Assembly: GCA_023144675.1 (NCBI GenBank)
Contig: JAGLFE010000026.1
Coordinates: 1-21,911 of the forward strand
From: Thiomargarita sp.
GTDB lineage: Bacteria > Pseudomonadota > Gammaproteobacteria > Beggiatoales > Beggiatoaceae
DNA length: 21,911 bases
Reading direction: 5' to 3'
Shown here in pieces: positions 7,524 to 14,706 of the stretch. The stretch's first letter is position 1, and the number at the start of each line of letters is the position of its first letter. The notes below the pieces were generated by a model. The model was not told the origin of the DNA, did no database searches, and saw nothing but the letters and a program-made list of their open reading frames with translations. Made by a program: the position numbers and the translations under genes.

Positions 7524-9683
7524 ATGAGAAAATATTATAAATTTATACCCACAATTTTAATTAGTTTTATCTTAGCTTCCTGCTCTATTCCAGCTAAACA
7601 TAATCAACCACCTTTAAGTGCAGAACAATTAGCCACTGCCGAATTAAATTCCCAACTTATTGATCCCGAAAAATTAGTTAGCAGTAAACCAAACGAATTA
7701 TTAGATATTGAAGTTGCGCCACCTATAGCTCATAAACAGGTTAAGCAACAGGGAACAGTGCCTAATATTATTACTTTAACCGATAATACGCTTAATTTAA
7801 GTGATATAGAATTAGCAGATAATGCCAAGATTGAACTTGATTTTGGACAAACAGAGATACGTAATATTATCTCAATTATTGCTAACGCTTTAGATTTATC
7901 ATTTATTATGGACCCTACTATTAATGGTAAAGTAACTTTACGCACTTCACCTGAAAAACCCTTAACTAAAAAGGATTTATGGCCATTATTACAGTTATTA
8001 CTAAATGATGCAGGCATTGTTATGGAAAGGAGGGGACAGGTATATCACTTTAAAAATACACCACCTGGATTACCTAATGTGATTGGGATGTCTCCAAGAA
8101 ATTTAATCACCAGTTCATCTGCGGAAGTGTTGCAAGTAACTCCACTTAGGTATATTTCAATTGAAGCTGCTAAAACGGTGATAGAACCTTTAATCAAACC
8201 CCAAGGCCGAACTATTGCTTTGGCGACCCTCAATATAATTGGTATTATCACCACGCCACAACGTTTAGAACGCATTAATAAATTATTACAAGTTATTGAT
8301 GCCAATCCGTTTCGACATCGTGGAATTCGTTTATTTAGATTAGTAAATTCAGAAGCGGCTGAAGTACAAACTGAATTAGATAAAATATTGAAAGCTTTAT
8401 ATGGACAATCCACTCCTATCTATCAAGTAGTTGCTTTGGAACGAATTAATTCTATTTTAGTTATAACTCCGCCTAATAGTGGTTTTGATGAAGTAGCTAT
8501 GTGGATAAGTATTTTGGATGAACGCAGCGAAGGAACTGATGAACAAATTTTTATTTATAAAGTTAGGAATTTGGAAGCCAGTAAATTGGAATCTACTTTA
8601 TCTAGCGTTTTTAAAGCCGATGATAGAGAGAAAAATAATAAAAAAGTAAAAAATATCATTGGAAAAGACACGCCATCACCAATTTCAAGACCAGTCGCCG
8701 CAGGTGTATCAGCCGAATTAAAAGTTAATATAGTTGCTGATGAAAGTACTAATAGTCTGTTGATACGAGCAACTCCACGTGATTATAAACAATTATTAGA
8801 AACTATAAAAGCTTTAGATCAAATTCCCAAAGAAGTTATGATTAATTTAGTGATTGCGGAAGTCAGTTTAACTGAAGCGACTAAATTTGGTATTGATTGG
8901 CATGCCTTATTTAATAATAATTTTTCTGGTTTTTCAAATATAGAAGTTCCAACTGGTAATTTCCCCGCTAATATTGCACCTAGTGAAAATGGAGGACTGG
9001 GAAGTGATACTGCCACTACTATTGGTAGTTTAGCAGGTTTTTCTCTCAATTATATATCGGGTAGTTTAAACGCATTATTAAATATTGTTGCCTCTAATAA
9101 TGAAGTTAGTATTTTATCCCGTCCTTCTTTACTGGTGCGAAATAATGAAGAAGCCATGATTAACGTTGGTTCTAATGAGCCGTTTTTAAGTGGCGTTAAT
9201 TCTTCTACAGTTAATAATCAATTATTATCTAATGATGTGCAATATAAAGATACTGGTATTACAATTAAAGTAACACCTCGCATTAATGACGAAGGTATTA
9301 TTAATTTGAAAGTGCTTGGCGAATTAACATTATTAGGACCGCCTAGAACCACACAAAATTTGCAATCATTTGACCAACGGAAAATAGAAACTTTTGTAGT
9401 AGTTCGAGATGGAACTGCAATTGTTATTGGTGGTTTGATTCAAACTAATGATCAAAGCAAAAAACAGGGTATTCCTATTTTAAAAGATTTGCCTATTTTA
9501 GGTAATCTAATTTTTTCTTCTACCGATATTGAGGAAAAAAGAACAGAATTAGTAATCATTATTGTGCCTGAAATTGTTAATCCAGCAGCAGACACTCGTC
9601 CATTGGTACAAAATTTTAGAAAACGAATGTATTTATTATCAAAATTATTAAATGACCAAAACGTATTAACTGATTATAAGTAG
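7524..9683 (+). CDS. gspD: Type II secretion outer-membrane secretin GspD, predicted lipoprotein
   Basis: 719-residue secretin that forms the outer-membrane channel of the type II secretion system. The signal peptide ends in the lipobox LASC (Cys20) followed by Ser, so the protein is probably lipidated and outer-membrane directed, like the Pseudomonas liposecretin HxcQ. Domains: N0 (about 100-172, IELDFGQTEIRNIISIIA), N1 (about 202-264), N2 (about 268-333), N3 (about 340-435, with an inserted Lys/Asp-rich loop near 365-395) and the secretin barrel (about 436-684), including LSRPSLLVRNNEEAMINVGS, VQYKDTGITIKVTPRI and VIGGLIQTNDQSKKQGIPIL. A C-terminal tail of about 35 residues follows. It has no Shine-Dalgarno of its own and probably relies on coupling to gspF, five bases upstream. 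Confidence 0.94.
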   Translation: MRKYYKFIPTILISFILASCSIPAKHNQPPLSAEQLATAELNSQLIDPEKLVSSKPNELLDIEVAPPIAHKQVKQQGTVPNIITLTDNTLNLSDIELADNAKIELDFGQTEIRNIISIIANALDLSFIMDPTINGKVTLRTSPEKPLTKKDLWPLLQLLLNDAGIVMERRGQVYHFKNTPPGLPNVIGMSPRNLITSSSAEVLQVTPLRYISIEAAKTVIEPLIKPQGRTIALATLNIIGIITTPQRLERINKLLQVIDANPFRHRGIRLFRLVNSEAAEVQTELDKILKALYGQSTPIYQVVALERINSILVITPPNSGFDEVAMWISILDERSEGTDEQIFIYKVRNLEASKLESTLSSVFKADDREKNNKKVKNIIGKDTPSPISRPVAAGVSAELKVNIVADESTNSLLIRATPRDYKQLLETIKALDQIPKEVMINLVIAEVSLTEATKFGIDWHALFNNNFSGFSNIEVPTGNFPANIAPSENGGLGSDTATTIGSLAGFSLNYISGSLNALLNIVASNNEVSILSRPSLLVRNNEEAMINVGSNEPFLSGVNSSTVNNQLLSNDVQYKDTGITIKVTPRINDEGIINLKVLGELTLLGPPRTTQNLQSFDQRKIETFVVVRDGTAIVIGGLIQTNDQSKKQGIPILKDLPILGNLIFSSTDIEEKRTELVIIIVPEIVNPAADTRPLVQNFRKRMYLLSKLLNDQNVLTDYK

Positions 9684-9741
9684 TTTTATTGTTAGCATAA
9701 TTTATATTCTCAGTTTAAGAGTCAATTTTATAGATGTTTTA

Positions 9742-9770
9742 TTGCCAATTTCATTAAAATATATTAAATT
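9742..9770 (+). promoter_or_regulatory. Possible promoter for the small-protein/TSUP operon
   Basis: TTGCCA (9742-9747) and TAAATT (9765-9770) with a 17-base spacer, about 120 bases ahead of the first gene. The -35 box is a 5/6 match and the -10 box 4/6. Tentative; the 205-base gap after gspD contains no other clear signal. Confidence 0.25.
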
Positions 9771-9868
9771 ACAATTAACGAAACTGGCATTATTCCATAG
9801 AGACTTTAATAAAAATCTCTGTTTTACACCTTTCTAATCTATTAAGATTGGAAATTATTTAACCTTTT

Positions 9869-9887
9869 AGGAGAGCTTATTTAAGCT
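9869..9887 (+). promoter_or_regulatory. Shine-Dalgarno sequence separated from the start codon by a small hairpin
   Basis: AGGAGAG (9869-9875) lies unusually far, 13 bases, from the ATG at 9889. The gap holds AGCTT-ATTT-AAGCT (9874-9887), a five-base-pair stem that would pull the two elements together, or hide them, when folded. Confidence 0.45.
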
Positions 9888-9888
9888 A

Positions 9889-10125
9889 ATGAAAAATAAA
9901 TCCGTGGTTTTAATTCAAACGCTATTGTTTGGTAGTTATAGCGTATTTTTTTACTTTTTACTTTATCATTTCAATGACCTAATTTTAGATGCTTCCAAAC
10001 AAGGAGGATGGTATTTCATCGTACCAATCATGATTGCATTCTCATTTTCAGTAGTTCATGGTGCATTTACTGGTTATTTTTGGGAATTATTAGGCGTTAA
10101 AGCAAAGGCAGTAAAAGGAAAATAA
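9889..10125 (+). CDS. Small two-helix inner-membrane protein, partner of the TSUP-Usp fusion
   Basis: 78 residues with two hydrophobic helices at about 6-25 and 41-60, separated by a polar loop (HFNDLILDASKQGG), and a basic C-terminus (GVKAKAVKGK). It resembles no enzyme family I recognise. Its TAA stop directly abuts the ATG of the following transporter gene (TAAATG), so the two are almost certainly translated together and the product is probably an accessory subunit or stability factor of that transporter. That role is inferred from position only. The Gly-Trp-Tyr and His-Gly-x-Phe positions inside the helices look conserved-like but carry no known motif. Confidence 0.75.
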   Translation: MKNKSVVLIQTLLFGSYSVFFYFLLYHFNDLILDASKQGGWYFIVPIMIAFSFSVVHGAFTGYFWELLGVKAKAVKGK

Positions 10126-12390
10126 ATGATTAATCTATTGAAATCCAGTAAATTATTGCTAATTGTATGTTTACAAGTTGTAATTTGGTCAGCAGCAGTA
10201 CAAGCAGAAACAACTAATGAAACTACAGGTCCATTTACCTTTGAAGCAGTAAAGCTTGCTGATATTGAAACTACTGACCAAATTAACATTAAAGTATCTG
10301 GTACTACTGGCGAAATTAGTTGGCAAGCTAGAAACGGTGAAATTCATGGTAGCGGTAGTGAAATAACCTATGTTGCTTCTGGTAAACCTGATATGGAAAT
10401 TATTACTGTAACTGATGAGAGTGGTCAAACTGGTACTTTAAAATTTGAAGTTGGGGGTTTTTTAGCTTTAACTTTAAATAATATTATTTTCTTATTCGTA
10501 GTTGGTTTTGTAGGTGGTTTAGTAAGTGGATTTATTGGCTCTGGTGGCGCATTCGTATTAACCCCAGCCATGATGAGTATGGGAGTCCCAGCTATTATGG
10601 CGGTGGCTAGTAATATGTGTCATAAATTCCCCAAAGCTTTAGTTGGTTCTATAAAACGGGCTAAATATGGGCAAGTGGATGTCAAACTTGGCATCGTTTT
10701 AGGAATATCTGCTGAAGCTGGAGTATTATATGGAGCATCGGTACAAACTCAAATTAAAGAAGCTTTTGGTGATGTCGGTTCTAACCTTTATGTATCGTTT
10801 GTATTTGTAGTCGTTTTAGCAGTTGTCGGAGGTTACGTACTGCGGGATGCGTGGAAAATTTACAAACAATCTAAAGATGGTGGTACTGAGGAACATAAAA
10901 TTACTAAATTAGCTAAATGGGTACAATCGGTTAATATTCCATATACTATGATGTATTTCCCAAGTATTGGCACTAAAATATCGGTATTATTTACTATTCC
11001 AATTGGTTTCGCCACTGGAGTATTGGCAGCAACTATCGCAGTTGGTGGTTTCATCGGTGTACCCGCATTAATGTACGTATTAGGTGTACCCGCATTAATG
11101 GCATCCGCTACCGAATTAGTCATTGCCTTTGTGATGGGTATGGGTGGTACAATTAAATATGCTATAAGTGGTTATGTAGATGTGCGTTTAGCTATGATTA
11201 TTTTAGCGGGTTCACTATTTGGTGTGCAATTAGGAGCGATTGGTACTACTTATGTTAAAGACTTTATGGTTAAAGTAGTTATGGGTGTAATCATGATGTT
11301 AGTATTAGTTAGTCGTGGACTTAAAGTACCAGTATATTTAGCTGAAATTGGTGAAATAGATCCTCTAGCTCCAAGTACAGTTTATTTCCTTGATCTTACT
11401 AGTTTTATCATGTTAATAGCCGCTTTAGGGGTTGGAGCTTTTATTATTTTATATGCTCTAGTTTCTGGTTATCGTAAACATAACAGAAAATTAGCAGCAG
11501 AAGCAGCAATTATGGAACAAGATAAACCAACTGAAATTTACCCAACTGCAACCATGCAATTATCACCAGTAGGACGGTTCGAGAGAATCTTATTTGCCAA
11601 TGATAATTCAGAGTTTGGAGCTGGAGCCAAACGCGAAGCTATTAGGTTAGTACAAAGAATTGGTGGCAATTTATCTATAATATCGGTGGTGATTAATCAT
11701 TCTGCTAATGAATTTATGACGCAACATTCATTTGAAAAATCTAGTCAAGAGGCTATGAATGATTTGGAAGTGGTCAAAACTCAAGCGATAGAGGCTGGAA
11801 TTGATTGCACAACCTCGGTTCATCAAGGTGAAAATATTACCAATGAAATTATTTCCGCCAGTGAAGAAAAAAATTCTGATCTTATCGTAGTTGGTCGTCG
11901 AGGAAAAAAAGGCTTACTGCAATCACTTATGGGTGATCGAACTAATGAAATATTATATCGTTCTAGTTGTAGCGTTTTAGTTGTGCCTAAAGCGGCGGAA
12001 ATAAAAGGTAAAAATATTTTATTGGCAGTGGCTGATGCTTCACGATATAGTGATATGGCTGCCGTTGCTGCTGGAAAATTAGCCAAACATCTTAACGCTC
12101 CAGTTATGGTATTATCAGTAACTTCTGCTGCATTCAAAGATAAATCTACAGCAATGGTAACTAGAATCTGTAATTCTTTGCAAGCTGATGGAGTAACTGT
12201 TGAAAGTAAAGTGGTTATTGATGATAGGCATGATACAGCTATCGTAGAAACGGCGAAGAATACTGGGAGTGATTTGATTGTTGTCGGTAGTCAAGGTTGC
12301 TCTGATTTGCAAAAAACTATGCTTGGTACCAGTGTATCGAAACGGGTTATTGCTAAATCTGAATGTGCAGTGTTAGTAGTAAAAACTTAG
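10126..12390 (+). CDS. TauE/SafE (TSUP) permease with N-terminal periplasmic beta domain and two C-terminal UspA domains
   Basis: 754-residue inner-membrane protein. A signal peptide (1-27) precedes a domain of about 80 residues (34-110: ISWQARNGEIHGSGSEITY ... TVTDESGQTGTL) that reads like an Ig-like or PKD-like beta sandwich facing the periplasm. The TSUP permease follows, with its two repeat signatures: GGLVSGFIGSGGAF (130-143) with a downstream ASNMCHKFPKALVG, and FATGVLAATIAVGGFIGVPA (295-314) with SATELVIAF. TSUP proteins move sulfite, sulfoacetate and similar sulfur-containing anions. After the last helix (about 424-447) come two UspA domains (about 486-622 and 627-753). The second has the full ATP-binding pattern G721-x2-G724-x9-G734-T735; the first has Asp604 in place of the final Ser/Thr. 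A nucleotide-responsive sulfur-anion transporter is the likely role; the exact substrate is unknown. Confidence 0.9.
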   Translation: MINLLKSSKLLLIVCLQVVIWSAAVQAETTNETTGPFTFEAVKLADIETTDQINIKVSGTTGEISWQARNGEIHGSGSEITYVASGKPDMEIITVTDESGQTGTLKFEVGGFLALTLNNIIFLFVVGFVGGLVSGFIGSGGAFVLTPAMMSMGVPAIMAVASNMCHKFPKALVGSIKRAKYGQVDVKLGIVLGISAEAGVLYGASVQTQIKEAFGDVGSNLYVSFVFVVVLAVVGGYVLRDAWKIYKQSKDGGTEEHKITKLAKWVQSVNIPYTMMYFPSIGTKISVLFTIPIGFATGVLAATIAVGGFIGVPALMYVLGVPALMASATELVIAFVMGMGGTIKYAISGYVDVRLAMIILAGSLFGVQLGAIGTTYVKDFMVKVVMGVIMMLVLVSRGLKVPVYLAEIGEIDPLAPSTVYFLDLTSFIMLIAALGVGAFIILYALVSGYRKHNRKLAAEAAIMEQDKPTEIYPTATMQLSPVGRFERILFANDNSEFGAGAKREAIRLVQRIGGNLSIISVVINHSANEFMTQHSFEKSSQEAMNDLEVVKTQAIEAGIDCTTSVHQGENITNEIISASEEKNSDLIVVGRRGKKGLLQSLMGDRTNEILYRSSCSVLVVPKAAEIKGKNILLAVADASRYSDMAAVAAGKLAKHLNAPVMVLSVTSAAFKDKSTAMVTRICNSLQADGVTVESKVVIDDRHDTAIVETAKNTGSDLIVVGSQGCSDLQKTMLGTSVSKRVIAKSECAVLVVKT

Positions 12391-12407
12391 TTTATTAAGT
12401 AGGTTGG

Positions 12408-12460
12408 GTGCGCCAAGATAAGCTTGGCATTTCTTACAGGGTGTAAATCCCTGTCAGGTT
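12408..12460 (+). mobile_element. Possible 5' end fragment of a group II intron
   Basis: Starts GTGCGCC, the classic 5' end of bacterial group II introns. Two hairpins follow, GCCAAG-ATAAG-CTTGGC (12412-12428) and ACAGGG-TGTAAAT-CCCTGT (12436-12454); the second resembles the GGGTGTAAxTCCC element common near intron 5' ends. No reverse transcriptase, complete domain I or domain V follows before the restriction gene, so at most it is a remnant. The first hairpin could instead be a weak terminator for the upstream transporter gene. Confidence 0.4.
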
Positions 12461-12568
12461 AATGAAATCATATCAGATTAAAATTATTCTAACTTTGCCT
12501 TGCTCCCGGCGCAAAAAAAACCGCACGTGTGAAGAACGGTGTTATATATAAAAAACAGAGTAAATTAA

Positions 12569-13336
12569 ATGAAGTACGAAGACTTAGACCTAAAGATACC
12601 AATAGAGGCAAATGATTATAGCGAATGTTCAAAGTTTATAACAAACTCTATTGATCTAATAATGAAAAATGCAATGGACAGTGAAAGAAACAAAATAATA
12701 ATCAATACAAATCTCAAATTGGGTATACCAATGGAGAATGTAAATAAAATTGCAGGTCCATTTGTTGAAGCATGGGCATTTGAAATTTTTAGTGAAGCCT
12801 TAGAAGATAAAAACAATACTTATGATCTCGTAAATGTTGAGGCAGGAGAACGCCTTAATATGGCTGATGTAATTTTGCAATTTAAGAAAACAAGAAAAAG
12901 GTCTAGTGTTATCACCGGAAATGTGGATGTAAAAACCACATCAAATGATATTACAAATAGTGGTAAGTCTCCAAATATTACATCTTTTGCAAGGATTAGA
13001 ACTGCATATATTGAAGACCCTAATTATATTTTTGTAATTTTGTCGATTAAGCACAAAGTTTATAGTACTAAAGATGCAGAAACAAAGATGATGATGGGGG
13101 TTATGGAAATAGTAGATTTCAATTCATATGATTTGAAATATATTTCTGACTCTGACATAAGTTATAACCCTGCATTGGGAACGGGACAAATTCAAATAAG
13201 AGACATTCACTATGTATCACACCAAAAACGAACAGTTGCTGAATTTTGCAATTTATTAGACAAAAAATTTTTAAATTCAAAAAAAGGCTTTCAGCAATGG
13301 CATGAATACGCTATTCAGAATGATTGGATAAAATGA
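12569..13336 (+). CDS. hpaIR: HpaI-like type II restriction endonuclease
   Basis: 255 residues. It strongly resembles, from memory, R.HpaI of Haemophilus parainfluenzae (254 residues; cuts GTTAAC), sharing near-identical blocks such as NKIAGP, GNVDVK, SPNITSF and YISDSDISYNPALGTGQIQI. A PD-(D/E)xK nuclease core is visible as Asp100 (NMADVILQF) and Asp120-Val-Lys122, comparable to the D...DVK site of HincII. It would cleave unmethylated invading DNA. Its 3' end overlaps the methyltransferase by 13 bases, which couples their expression. Arg codon AGA and Ile codon ATA are used more freely than in the neighbouring genes, fitting recent transfer. No controller (C) protein gene is present. The ribosome binding site is weak (ACAGAG near 12555). 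Confidence 0.9.
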   Translation: MKYEDLDLKIPIEANDYSECSKFITNSIDLIMKNAMDSERNKIIINTNLKLGIPMENVNKIAGPFVEAWAFEIFSEALEDKNNTYDLVNVEAGERLNMADVILQFKKTRKRSSVITGNVDVKTTSNDITNSGKSPNITSFARIRTAYIEDPNYIFVILSIKHKVYSTKDAETKMMMGVMEIVDFNSYDLKYISDSDISYNPALGTGQIQIRDIHYVSHQKRTVAEFCNLLDKKFLNSKKGFQQWHEYAIQNDWIK

Positions 13337-14289
13337 CAAGTAATACAAAAATACTTTGTGGTGATGCCATTGCAGAACTAAAAAATATTTCTTCTCATTC
13401 TGTAGATTTAATTGTAGCCGACCCACCTTATAATTTAGGTAAGGATTATGGTAACAATCACGACCTAAAAGGTTTTGATGAGTATATAAAATTTACAAAG
13501 CAATGGCTTGCTGAAACCAAAAGAGTCTTGAAGGAAGACGGGACTATTTATGTATTTATGGGAGTTCGTTTTGTTTCTTATTTATACGATATTCTTGATA
13601 AAGAATTAGGATTGTATTTTAACAGTTGGATAAGTTGGCACTACACACAGGGACTAGGAAAAACAAAAGGATTCTCGCCGAGACATGATGACATTCTAAT
13701 GTTTACTAAATCAAAAAAATACAATTTTTATTTGGATAATGTAAGAGTTCCCCAAAAGTATTACCGTTCTCGAAATAATATGCGGGGAGCTAATCCAGGT
13801 GATGTTTGGTTATTTTCCCATGTTCATTATTGTAATAGGAACAGACAAAAACATCCTACACAAAAGCCCGAGGGTCTTATAGAGAGAATGGTTTTAGCTT
13901 CAAGCAATGAAGGTGATATTGTTATAGATCCATTTTCCGGAAGTGGGACAACATTAAGAGTTTGCCAACAACTGAATCGTCAGTGCATAGGAATAGAATT
14001 GAATCCTGAATATGTTGAAAACACAAAATACAGATTAGAGCAAGAATTCACAGGATTTGATAGTGTTGATGAAAGAATGAGTAGAATACCCAATGATTTG
14101 AATGATGATGATATTAGAGATGAATATTTATCTAATCATGAAGAGTGGTTTTTAAAGAACCATCCGAATGCAATTGACGAGTTTAATAAAGAATCTGTAA
14201 GAAAATATGGGCACAAGATTAAAAAATCGAAGAATACAAGACACGAAGAACTCTCATTGTTCGATTTTATGAATGAAAAAAATGTATAA
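13324..14289 (+). CDS. hpaIM: DNA adenine-N6 methyltransferase, beta class, HpaI-type modification enzyme
   Basis: 321 residues. Catalytic motif IV, DPPY, is at 30-33 (VADPPYNLGKDYG) and precedes the SAM-binding motif I, DPFSGSGTT, at 199-207, with HPTQKP at 174-179; this motif order defines the beta class of N6-adenine or N4-cytosine methyltransferases (M.HinfI, M.RsrI, M.HpaI). Paired with the HpaI-like nuclease, it should methylate adenine in GTTAAC and protect the host. A C-terminal region of about 90 residues follows the SAM-binding half and is rich in Asn, Asp, Glu and Lys. The start lies inside the nuclease gene, a translationally coupled overlap. Its stop codon TAA (14287-14289) lies within the R'' box of the attC site. 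Confidence 0.92.
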   Translation: MDKMTSNTKILCGDAIAELKNISSHSVDLIVADPPYNLGKDYGNNHDLKGFDEYIKFTKQWLAETKRVLKEDGTIYVFMGVRFVSYLYDILDKELGLYFNSWISWHYTQGLGKTKGFSPRHDDILMFTKSKKYNFYLDNVRVPQKYYRSRNNMRGANPGDVWLFSHVHYCNRNRQKHPTQKPEGLIERMVLASSNEGDIVIDPFSGSGTTLRVCQQLNRQCIGIELNPEYVENTKYRLEQEFTGFDSVDERMSRIPNDLNDDDIRDEYLSNHEEWFLKNHPNAIDEFNKESVRKYGHKIKKSKNTRHEELSLFDFMNEKNV

Positions 14290-14348
14290 CAAATAGTTGC
14301 ACCTGACATTTTTTCGCTCCAAAATGCAGGTAAACTCAAGCGTTAGTT
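14284..14348 (+). other. attC recombination site (59-base element)
   Basis: 65 bases. R'' box GTATAAC (14284-14290) and R' core GTTAGTT (14342-14348) enclose an imperfect inverted repeat: AGTT/AACT, then ACCTG/CAGGT, then CATTTT/AAAATG, around a short loop. Extrahelical bases occur on one arm only (GC near 14299-14300 and A near 14306) and unpaired spacers lie beside the outer boxes. The sequences AACAAAT near the left end and CTCAAGCGTTAG at the right end are typical of attC sites. It directly follows the methyltransferase stop codon. Confidence 0.75.
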
Positions 14349-14706
14349 GGTCTGCTTGTTTACACAATGCTTTACCTGCTAACTAAACACTAAAATAAAT
14401 ACAGTAATAATATTTATAATGCGAATTAAGAGTCAAGAGCCAATAAAAACATAGTCGCAGACAATCTGCCAGTCCATATTTTTTCCTTTTAGCTAATTTA
14501 AAATAAAAATTTAATTTTATAATGATCTTTCTGAATATTATTGTCAAATTTTACGTACTTATTATCTTTTGACTATTAATTCGCATTAACTTAAATAAAT
14601 GTTAGTTTATTTTTGTATTTACTGCATTAGGAAAATTAGAAAAAATTCACTAAAGTTTATCCAACCAATATCAATACTCGGGCTAATATCAACTATGGAG
14701 CGAATT
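14349..14706. other. Noncoding stretch downstream of the cassette
   Basis: About 360 AT-rich bases without a convincing gene. It contains the 172-bp inverted-repeat segment listed separately, and inside that a small hairpin GCAGA-CAA-TCTGC (14457-14469) followed by a T-run, a weak candidate terminator for plus-strand transcription from the restriction-modification genes. Confidence 0.6.
14417..14588. repeat. 172-bp segment bounded by inverted repeats, MITE-like
   Basis: Left end 14417-14434 (TAATGCGAATTAAGAGTC) and right end 14571-14588 (GACTATTAATTCGCATTA) are reverse complements at 17 of 18 positions. Continuing inward ten more bases gives 7 of 10, about 24 of 28 overall. No gene lies inside. 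I do not see a clear flanking duplication, so mobility is unproven. Confidence 0.5.

Larger units (their letters stand above)
12541..14342 (+). mobile_element. Putative integron-type gene cassette carrying the restriction-modification pair
   Basis: The left boundary is a core site GTTATAT (12541-12547); the right boundary is the G|TT of GTTAGTT (14342-14348) at the end of the attC site. In the integron model, a cassette's first bases (TTATAT) come from the same attC whose R'' box closes it. That R'' box is GTATAAC (14284-14290), whose reverse complement GTTATAC agrees with GTTATAT at six of seven positions. The two genes inside point the same way and the first begins 28 bases from the left boundary, as is usual for cassettes. 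No integrase or attI is visible; the DNA before 12541 could hold a poorly folding second attC (TTCTAAC at 12487-12493). Confidence 0.55.

Noticed and set aside
12412..12454. Riboswitch or plain intrinsic terminator after the transporter gene
   Set aside because: The two hairpins lack a T-run and match no riboswitch core I know; a group II intron 5' fragment explains GTGCGCC better, though not securely.
14136..14339. Minus-strand frame across the end of the methyltransferase and the attC site
   Set aside because: Shadow of the methyltransferase; no ribosome binding site and no recognisable protein features.
14457..14484. Terminator of the restriction-modification cassette
   Set aside because: A five-base-pair stem well separated from the T-run is too weak to list as a separate terminator.
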